DNA of 8,163 nucleotides from Alphaproteobacteria bacterium UBA1908 (GTDB lineage: Bacteria > Pseudomonadota > Alphaproteobacteria > Caedimonadales > UBA1908). The position numbers were made by a program, and so were the translations under genes. The stretch spans positions 1 to 8,163 of the forward strand of contig DDGG01000004.1 in assembly GCA_002337525.1 (NCBI GenBank), written 5' to 3'. Within the stretch, counting starts at the first letter, position 1. The number at the start of each line of letters is the position of its first letter. Below are positions 1 through 4,675 of the stretch, one piece after another. Below the pieces are notes generated by a model. That model made no database searches, was not told where the DNA came from, and worked only from the letters and a program-made list of their open reading frames with translations.

Positions 1-120
1 GGGTATAAGAGGCGGCTTTTGTTACCTGAAAAAGAGCACCTTCCTCCTAAAAGGGAGAGGCCCGGTTTTAATAGAAAAATAACATCAAAAGAGAATATTG
101 ACGTTTTTCAAAGGATATGA
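1..120 (+). CDS. Possible C-terminal tail of an upstream gene (partial, unrecognised)
   Basis: Frame 1 is open from the first base for 39 codons and ends at a TGA (118-120). The encoded tail is rich in Lys, Arg and Pro (it contains RRLLLPEKEHLPPKRERP) and matches no family I recognise. A second frame is also open to a TAA near base 82, so the openness is weak evidence. No start codon or ribosome-binding site can be judged because the region begins at the window edge. It may equally be non-coding. Confidence 0.2.
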   Translation, partial: GYKRRLLLPEKEHLPPKRERPGFNRKITSKENIDVFQRI

Positions 121-171
121 AACAATCTATAAAATAAAAAACTAAATAATAATCTGATTGTTAAATTCCCC

Positions 172-311
172 GTAAAAAAGGGTACCTCTCTCTAACGAGA
201 AAGGTACCAAGTCTTAACAGGGAGGTTTCGCTGAACATAGCGTTCAGCGAGGGATCCCAAACCAATTGCTGGGTTGGGAAACTGGATGAAACTCGTAAAA
301 AATCTTTTCTT
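172..311 (-). ncRNA. Candidate small RNA with three stem-loops and an unpaired anti-Shine-Dalgarno segment
   Basis: No protein gene fits 121-548, yet three adjacent inverted repeats are present. Read on the minus strand the order is as follows. First is a stem CCCAACCC/GGTTTGGG (278-271 with 263-256, one mismatch, 7-base loop). Second is a perfect 8-bp stem CGCTGAAC/GTTCAGCG (249-242 with 236-229, 5-base loop). Third is a 20-base linker (228-209) predicted to be unpaired and containing CCUCCC. Last is a 12-bp stem with one mismatch (208-197 with 192-181, GUUA loop), followed by C and six U. That arrangement of stem-loops ending in a U-tract is typical of trans-acting bacterial sRNAs. A TACAAT -10-like box lies at 323-318, which would start the RNA near 311 and give about 140 nt. 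No convincing -35 box pairs with it. The family is not recognised. Transcription and the exact 5' end are inferred. Confidence 0.42.
174..208 (-). terminator. Rho-independent terminator reading leftwards
   Basis: Bases 181-192 (GGTACCTCTCTC) pair with 197-208 (GAGAAAGGTACC) over 12 positions with one C-A mismatch and a four-base loop. On the minus strand the stem is followed by C180 and then six U (A174-A179 on the plus strand). On the plus strand there is no T-tract after the stem, so the terminator acts on minus-strand transcription. No minus-strand protein gene lies upstream of it, which is the main reason for proposing a small RNA here. Confidence 0.65.
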
Positions 312-395
312 GTCAACATTGTATCCACTTTAAACACATTTAATTTCTCGCAAACCTCTAATTTACTACAGCTTTTATAAGCTTTTTATAATTCT

Positions 396-425
396 TTGAC
401 ATATAAGCATATAAATAGTGATAAT
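396..425 (+). promoter_or_regulatory. Sigma70-type promoter of the LysR-family gene
   Basis: A perfect -35 box TTGACA (396-401) is followed after 18 bases by GATAAT (420-425), five of six matches to the -10 consensus. Transcription would begin near 432 and leave a leader of roughly 115 bases before the ATG at 549. The spacer between the boxes is occupied by one copy of the TAAGCATATAAATA repeat (404-417). Confidence 0.6.
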
Positions 426-486
426 TCAATAGTGTTTTTTTAAAAAAAGTATTTTTCTATAGTTTTAAGATGTAAGCATTTAAATA
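404..486 (+). repeat. Direct repeat pair TAAGCAT(A/T)TAAATA upstream of the LysR gene
   Basis: The 14-mer TAAGCATATAAATA (404-417) recurs as TAAGCATTTAAATA (473-486) with one difference, the starts being 69 bases apart. The first copy fills the promoter spacer and the second lies in the leader. LysR-type regulators commonly bind paired sites near their own promoter, so these are candidate autoregulatory sites. The region is very AT-rich, so chance similarity is possible. Confidence 0.4.
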
Positions 487-548
487 TATTGAGTTTTTAA
501 AATTTAGATGATACACTTTTTATTAATTTAAATAAACTTTAGAGAGCT

Positions 549-1466
549 ATGAATAGTGAAATTGATTGGGAACTTCTGAAAATTTTTGTCACATGCTCAA
601 ATTATAAAAGTTTTACAGAAGCCGCAAAAGAAACAGGCCTAACTCCTCAAACATTACGATCTCAAATGCGTAAATTAGAAGATCAGATTGGGAAAAGAAT
701 TCTAATTCGTAAAAAGAAGAACTTATCAACAAGCCTCAATTTTGAAGGAAAAATTCTTAGAAAGAAAATAGCATTTTTTGATTCGCTTCTCACTGGTGCT
801 GTTGATCTTTTAACTTGTGCCGACAACAATAAAACAAAAGAAAGAATTAATATTTATACAACTCAAGGCCTTGCATTCTCTTGGCTTCCTGCTCAACTCC
901 AATATTTTTGGCAAAAATTTCCAGATATAGAGGTTTCTGTTAAAATAAGTCAAAAACCTAAAAAACTCTCATTTGGAGATATTCAAATTAGAAGAGAGTT
1001 TTACCCACAAGACCATCTTCAGAAAGTTCAAATTTTGAGTTTTGAACAAGCCCTTTTCGCAAGTCAAGAATATATCAAAAAGCATGGTAATCCAGTTTCA
1101 ATTGCAGAACTGAAAGGGCATAAATTTCTTTTTCCTTTCAAAAATATAAAGTCTGAAAATCCTCTTTTAGAACAAATGTATCTTGATACTAAACTTATTA
1201 GTGAAGACTTTGTGCTAGCTCTTTCTCTTTGTCAAATGGGAGAGGGTATTCTTTCCGTACCAGCTCCTCTCTTTGAAACAAAGTCTCTTGTGAGAGTTTT
1301 AAAAAATGAAAAATTTTTTAAAAACGAGGTATATGCTGGATATGTCGAAGATAGTAACACAGAAAATAATCCAGCCTCTAAATTCTTTGAATGTATTCTT
1401 CAACGAAATGAACTTTTAGAAGCACCTCTTCAAACAATTAAACATATCAAAAAAAAGAACACATAA
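549..1466 (+). CDS. LysR-family transcriptional regulator
   Basis: A 305-residue protein of normal LTTR length. Residues about 5-64 form the winged helix-turn-helix: the stretch SFTEAAKETGLTPQTLRSQM, then RKLEDQIGKRILIRKKK, matches the family pattern of a recognition helix followed by LE..lG..L..R. A linker helix follows. Residues about 93-290 would be the periplasmic-binding-protein-like effector domain, including a typical GxGILSVPAPLF turn near residues 231-242 (QMGEGILSVPAPLF). It should act in the cytoplasm as a DNA-binding regulator; the effector and targets cannot be read from sequence. The ATG at 549 has only a weak purine stretch (AGAGAG, 541-546) in front of it, but no better start fits the intact HTH. 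Codon use is very AT-rich compared with the TPS genes downstream. The neighbours are convergent (yoeB) and give no clear target; its own promoter is the likeliest. Confidence 0.88.
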   Translation: MNSEIDWELLKIFVTCSNYKSFTEAAKETGLTPQTLRSQMRKLEDQIGKRILIRKKKNLSTSLNFEGKILRKKIAFFDSLLTGAVDLLTCADNNKTKERINIYTTQGLAFSWLPAQLQYFWQKFPDIEVSVKISQKPKKLSFGDIQIRREFYPQDHLQKVQILSFEQALFASQEYIKKHGNPVSIAELKGHKFLFPFKNIKSENPLLEQMYLDTKLISEDFVLALSLCQMGEGILSVPAPLFETKSLVRVLKNEKFFKNEVYAGYVEDSNTENNPASKFFECILQRNELLEAPLQTIKHIKKKNT

Positions 1467-1490
1467 ATATATATGAAAAATATATTTTTT
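1465..1490 (+). terminator. AT-only hairpin with T-tract after the LysR gene
   Basis: AAATATAT (1465-1472) can pair with ATATATTT (1480-1487) around a seven-base loop, and three more T follow, so the right arm ends in six T. It begins within the stop codon of the LysR gene. Because all pairs are A-T the stem is weak, so this is a terminator-like element rather than a firm call. It sits between two convergent genes, where a terminator is expected. Confidence 0.35.
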
Positions 1491-1503
1491 GAATAATCCG
1501 AGT

Positions 1504-1758
1504 CTAATAATGATAACGACATTGAAGAATCATGAGGTTTTCCTCTGTAACCTTATAAACTATTCTGTGTTCACTGGTAAGACGACGGGACCAATACCCC
1601 GATAAGTCAAACTTAAGGGGTTCTGGTTTTCCCAACCCTTTAAAAGGAGCTCTTTTAATCTCCTTAATGATTGAATTCAACTTTCTAAGAACAGATTTAT
1701 CATTCTTTTGCCAGTAAAGATAATCTTCCCATGCCTTTTCTGTAAAAAAAAGAGTCAC
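1504..1758 (-). CDS. yoeB: YoeB-type ribosome-dependent mRNA endonuclease toxin
   Basis: The protein is 84 residues, the same length as E. coli YoeB, and is recognisably homologous end to end. It is a RelE-superfamily microbial RNase that cuts mRNA in the ribosomal A site when freed from YefM. Landmarks are the N-terminal W..YLYWQ segment, KPEPLK (44-49), SGYWSRRLTSEHRIVY (53-68) and the C-terminal CRYHY. The catalytic residues known for YoeB, Glu46, Arg65 and His83, together with the terminal Tyr84, are all present, so the toxin looks functional. The start is GTG (1758-1756). GAGG, overlapping the yefM stop codon, lies 11 bases before it, which suggests translational coupling to the antitoxin. 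It is the second gene of the operon, 13 bases after yefM, and ends in TAG. It is convergent with the LysR gene. Confidence 0.95.
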   Translation of the reverse strand: MTLFFTEKAWEDYLYWQKNDKSVLRKLNSIIKEIKRAPFKGLGKPEPLKFDLSGYWSRRLTSEHRIVYKVTEENLMILQCRYHY

Positions 1759-1771
1759 TTTTTTATCAGCC

Positions 1772-2026
1772 TCACTCTTCGATTAAGTCTTTTTTCAATA
1801 AAGTGTTTTTTTCAACTTCAGAAATTGACTCAAGAAGGCGACTTGCATTCTTTGGACTTCTCATTAAATAAAGAGTTTCTTCAATGGCGTTATAATCTTC
1901 AAGAGAAATCATAACCACAGGTTCACGGTTTTGACGCGTAATAATCAAGGGCCTATGATCTTCACAAACCTTGTTCATTGTGTCAGAAAAGTTTTTTCTG
2001 ACCTGGGTATACGTTAAGGCTTCCAT
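1772..2026 (-). CDS. yefM: YefM-type antitoxin (Phd/YefM family)
   Basis: An 84-residue antitoxin very similar in layout to E. coli YefM (83 residues). It neutralises YoeB by binding it and represses the operon. The N-terminal DNA-binding and dimerisation part reads YTQVRKNFSDTMNKV, then PLIITRQNREPVVMISLEDYNAIEETLYL. The toxin-wrapping C-terminal part starts at LMRSPKNASRLLESI and ends KKDLIEE. The ATG at 2026 is chosen over the ATG three codons upstream (2035) because the only good ribosome-binding site, GAGGA (2040-2036), touches the upstream ATG with no spacing but stands nine bases from this one, and the resulting MEALTYTQ start aligns with MRTISYSE of the E. coli protein. The gene ends in TGA exactly where family members end, which indicates that UGA works as a stop here. 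Confidence 0.94.
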   Translation of the reverse strand: MEALTYTQVRKNFSDTMNKVCEDHRPLIITRQNREPVVMISLEDYNAIEETLYLMRSPKNASRLLESISEVEKNTLLKKDLIEE

Positions 2027-2035
2027 TTCTATCAT

Positions 2036-2040
2036 TCCTC
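2036..2040 (-). promoter_or_regulatory. Ribosome-binding site that fixes the yefM start
   Basis: GAGGA on the minus strand (TCCTC on the plus strand) directly abuts the ATG at 2035-2033 and lies nine bases upstream of the ATG at 2026-2024. Only the second spacing is workable, so translation should begin at 2026. Confidence 0.6.
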
Positions 2041-2050
2041 AAAACATCTA

Positions 2051-2092
2051 TATCTATTCTAGATAGTACCATATAGGTACTTATATAGTCCA
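2051..2092 (-). promoter_or_regulatory. Promoter and double operator of the yefM-yoeB operon
   Basis: On the minus strand TGGACT (2092-2087) and TACTAT (2074-2069 approximately; the exact -10 is uncertain) are separated by about 18 bases. Two perfect inverted repeats overlap this region. AGTACC-ATATA-GGTACT (2065-2081) covers the spacer and the -10. TATCTA-TTC-TAGATA (2051-2065) covers the expected start of transcription; the two share one base. YefM is known to bind palindromes with GTAC-containing cores at its own promoter, and both arms of the first repeat carry GTAC. Autorepression by YefM with YoeB as co-repressor is therefore likely. Confidence 0.6.
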
Positions 2093-2116
2093 CTTCTTTT
2101 TTGGGTATGACTTATG

Positions 2117-3502
2117 TTACCTAAGAAGATCTTTCCTTCTCTTTAAAACCCTTGAACAATAAAAAAGCAAAAGAACAAGTCCTCCTGTAACAAACGTAAG
2201 CCCATCAAAAATAGTTTGATACTCTTCCAGAGAAACGATGGATCCTTTTGAGGCCATCTTACTCAGTCCTGTCGCTCCCAGATAAGCAAAAACCATCATA
2301 AGATATAAGCACCCCACAAGAATTCTTCCAAATCCCGTATCCTTAACCTTGACAATAATCTGATACGCTTTCGGGACGAGAAGCAAAATACCAACACCGG
2401 AACAAACATAACCTATAAAAATAAAAAGAGAAGCTATTGACCCAACATACGATGACAAACAAACCATTAGGAGCTTCAAAAATAAGAGAATAAAAGCACA
2501 GACAATCTGATTTGGCAGAAAAACTTTCTTGCCTCTCGCGTTTAATTTCTCATGAAACCTGGCAATTAAAGGAGTGACCAAAAGAGCAACCAAAGGGGAT
2601 ATTGAATGAAACCAGGGTGTTTGAATCATCAAAAAACCAAAATCTCTTACAACATACCTCTCAATATAAAGAGGCATTCAAAAATATTCCTGACTTTGCA
2701 GCGTAAAAAATAAAATAATGCTTGGCCCTAATAAAGAAAGTCTCATAAGAATAAGACGCGTATGTAATGTTGCCGTTTGATAAAAACGTTTGAGATAAAT
2801 AATGGCGCCTAAAGCCGTTCCTCCCGTCAAAATCCATTTCAAATCCTGGAAATAAATAATCAATGACAACAAAAAGGGTGAAACACCTACAACAATTACC
2901 TTTTTGAGAGAAAAACGAGAAATTAGATGTTTCTTATGGAGAGAAATATAAAAACAGAGTGCACCAACCAAGCAGACCCCTGATAGACTTATAAAAACGG
3001 TTCTCCAATTCGTGAAATGACCTAAAAGGGCAAGTAAGATAGGAGAAAGAATTGAGGCAAGGTTACCAAATGCATAGAGATAACCGGCATCTTTATGCTT
3101 TTGCCGAGAATCAGCATCTTTTTTTTCAGAAATCATTAAAGGAATAGCAGGCCGCCCAACACCATAACCACAAGTTAAAAACCCCATTCCTAACGCTAGG
3201 AATAAAAATCCCTTTAAGGACACAAGAAAACATCCCAACCCCATCATTAAAAAACCTGTCAGGATACTCCCCTGAACAGAGAGGAGTTTTCGGGAGAGAA
3301 GAGACATCAAAAAAGCGATGCTATAATAAATAACATTTTTAGCGCCAAGAAAATCAAAGGCCTCATCATCAGAATATAGAAGAGAGCTTGTTAGATAGAG
3401 AATTAAAAAAGACTCTATTCCTTTCATCGTGAGACCATAAAGAAGGTCAAGAGATCCTTCTTTTAAAACACGTTTATATCCTGAGAAGGCTTTTTGAAGC
3501 AT
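2117..3502 (-). pseudogene. POT/PTR-family peptide transporter interrupted by an in-frame UGA
   Basis: Two open stretches (3502-2681 and 2677-2117) lie in the same frame and are separated only by a TGA at 2680-2678. Joined they give about 461 residues, a normal length for a proton-coupled oligopeptide transporter of the major facilitator superfamily with about 12 membrane helices. The first part has a loop of the SLLSRKLLSVQGS type between early helices and NLASILSPILLALLG with NWRTVFISLSG in helices 4-5. The break falls in the region corresponding to helix 7 (LFFTLQSQEYF, stop, MPLYIERYVVRDF). The second part continues with a POT-like segment PWFHSISPLVALLVTPLIAR. The TGA is one G-to-A change from a Trp codon, and Trp fits the context. 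The usual ExxER signature of POT helix 1 is not seen (DLLYGLTMKGIESFLILYL), so the protein is a divergent member. It starts 12 bases after the reconstructed end of the oxygenase gene, so both were probably one operon. GGAGG stands almost directly against the ATG. The second half begins with ATG right after the stop, so reinitiation is possible, but half a transporter is unlikely to work. Confidence 0.75.
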
Positions 3503-3514
3503 TCCTCCCCGGCC

Positions 3515-4217
3515 CTATTTCTTTAAAAGACCCGCAGGATCCTGAGAAAACCCCTGTATTGTTGCCCGGACATGGTGACCCGCTGAGTGATGCAGTGCAA
3601 AACCCCTGAGGTTAAAAAGACGAGACGATTAGGTTTGGGAAAAATATAAGTCCCTGGCTCATCCTCTAAAAGAATTTCTTTCTCTACGGCATTATCAAGA
3701 TGAGATCCCAAGAATTTTGAGTCTTCTCCGTACAGCTCTTTTTTAGGAAAAACAAAAGATTTTGTTTTTTCTGACGCCACTAGAAATTCACCGCCCCATT
3801 GAGGATTCCAGTCAGGATGAGCATAATAAACAAACGCTCCTGTCGCATTATTTTGATTGTCTCTATGCCAGGAAAATCACGTTTTTTTAGGATAAACGTA
3901 AGCTCTTGAAAAAAATAAGCCCAATCCTTGTCTTGTTTGCCGACAATCTCTTCACATTCAGGCAGAACTTCTTTTATTTTTTGGATCACCAGATCAATCC
4001 CTTTCCCTGAAGGATATGAGGGACGACTGGGATCTTTTTGATAAGGATCCGATAAAATAGGAGGACCCCAAAGAGGATTTCCATCTGTTAATCGAAAAGC
4101 TTTAACCCAGCGAGATTGATGAATAAATTCAAGGCGCTCATTTTGAATATAATGCCACACAAGTTGATGATCCTCAGGAGATAAAAAATTATCGAATATT
4201 TTGTAAATAGAGGCCAT
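3515..4217 (-). pseudogene. 2-oxoglutarate/Fe(II)-dependent oxygenase with two frameshifts and one UGA
   Basis: Three frames must be joined to recover one enzyme. Frame 1 runs from the ATG at 4217 through EDHQLVWHYIQ and QDKDWAYFF to the T7 run at 3915-3909. Frame 2 continues SRAYVYPKKT, a TGA (3879-3877), then FSWHRDNQNNATGAFVYY, HPDWNPQWGGEFLV and onward to GVLHCIT and QQYRGF. After a T4 run (3550-3547) a third frame gives SQDPAGLLKK and a TAG (3517-3515). Adding one T to each run and reading the TGA as Trp yields exactly 235 codons. The key residues of the fold are present across the frames: His and Asp of HRD, the distal His of VLHCIT, and the Arg of QYRG expected to hold 2-oxoglutarate. 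The substrate is unknown; prolyl-hydroxylase-like enzymes are the closest type I recognise. A GAAGG lies nine bases before the ATG. Any open frame starting with GTG at 3780 is only a fragment of this gene. Real decay and homopolymer sequencing errors cannot be told apart here. Confidence 0.78.
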
Positions 4218-4259
4218 AAGAAAAAACCTTCAATCAAGGGAATTCTTTATAATAAGGTC

Positions 4260-4290
4260 ATTATAAAAAAGATTTCCCCAAAAAGTACAA
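4260..4290 (-). promoter_or_regulatory. Weak promoter candidate for the oxygenase-transporter pair
   Basis: On the minus strand a perfect TATAAT (4265-4260) follows TTGTAC (4290-4285) after 19 bases, two longer than optimal. It would start transcription about 35-40 bases before the ATG at 4217. The -10 is convincing; the -35 is tentative. Confidence 0.35.
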
Positions 4291-4435
4291 TGAAGTTTCA
4301 TTTTTTTCTCTAGAATACTTTAAAAATAACTTCATCACAAAATATATAACTCAACAAACTTTTTGCAACAGGACCAAAATTTTGTATAGCCCCTATTTAA
4401 GCTAATGTTCCACATCCTGATTTGGGTGTTTGAGA

Positions 4436-4449
4436 GTCAGACTTCTGAC
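4436..4449. promoter_or_regulatory. 14-bp palindrome, possible regulator-binding site
   Basis: GTCAGA-CT-TCTGAC is a perfect inverted repeat of two six-base arms. A further GTCAG follows at 4467-4471, and GTTCAG occurs twice just after (around 4463 and 4487). The palindrome is centred about 90 bases upstream of the inferred start of the TPS operon transcript, a position typical of activators. The protein that would bind is unknown. Confidence 0.35.
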
Positions 4450-4499
4450 ATTAAACCGTTCGTTCAGTCAGTAAAAGTTCAGACGCTAAAAAATACTCT

Positions 4500-4528
4500 T
4501 TGATATTTCTTTTTTCTTCTGCTATGAA
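4500..4528 (+). promoter_or_regulatory. Promoter candidate of the TPS operon
   Basis: TTGATA (4500-4505), five of six matches to the -35 consensus, is followed after exactly 17 bases by TATGAA (4523-4528), four of six matches to the -10. Transcription would begin near 4535, at the first copy of the leader repeat, and leave about 140 bases before the GTG at 4676. A second, poorer option is TTGCAA-N16-TATAGC at 4363-4390. Confidence 0.45.
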
Positions 4529-4533
4529 TATTC

Positions 4534-4671
4534 AAAAGTTTGACGATAAGATCAACTTAGAAATAACAAACGGGAGGATCCTGAGCCACAGTGCTTATCA
4601 TCCTTGAGTAAATCATCACCAAAAAGTTTGACGATAAGATCAAATTAACCAGAAATTAACACATGGGAGGA
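4534..4671 (+). repeat. Duplicated leader segment upstream of the TPS transporter gene
   Basis: A 22-base identical segment containing GTTTGACGATAAGATCAA occurs at 4534-4555 and again at 4622-4643, starts 88 bases apart. Both copies are followed by a similar AT-rich stretch (AGAAATAACAAAC versus AGAAATTAACACAT) and then by GGGAGGA (4572-4578 and 4665-4671). Only the second copy leads to a gene. In the second copy the core also contains the dyad TTTGA-N8-TCAAA. Reading: either a duplicated operator or a tandem duplication of the 5' leader including its ribosome-binding site. Confidence 0.7.
4665..4671 (+). promoter_or_regulatory. Ribosome-binding site supporting a GTG start for the TPS transporter
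   Basis: GGGAGGA stands about five bases before GTG at 4676. The first in-frame ATG lies well inside the second POTRA domain, so this site together with the signal peptide fixes the GTG as the start. Confidence 0.65.
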
Positions 4672-4675
4672 AGTT

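Noticed and set aside
181..278. The three hairpins as transcription terminators of an upstream plus-strand gene
   Set aside because: None is followed by a T-tract on the plus strand; only the leftmost has a U-tract, and on the minus strand.
1764..1774. UGA at the end of yefM read as Trp, adding three residues up to a TAA
   Set aside because: The family ends at exactly this position and the added residues have no counterpart; normal termination is simpler.
1708..1914. Plus-strand open frame across yoeB and yefM
   Set aside because: It is antisense to two well-recognised genes, overlapping their junction, and its product resembles no family.
2033..2035. Upstream ATG as the yefM start
   Set aside because: The GAGGA ribosome-binding site touches it with no spacing, and the three extra residues are absent from the E. 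coli protein.
3523..3780. An 85-codon frame starting with GTG that could be called a separate small gene
   Set aside because: It is in the same frame as the HRD-containing segment upstream and supplies the distal His and the Arg of the same oxygenase fold; no ribosome-binding site of its own is evident.
4591..4611. Six-codon GTG frame after the first leader repeat as a leader peptide
   Set aside because: The spacing from GGGAGGA is about 13 bases, too long, and no attenuator structure follows.
4534..4643. CRISPR array
   Set aside because: Only two repeat copies exist, the flanking sequence is also partly duplicated, and no cas gene is present.
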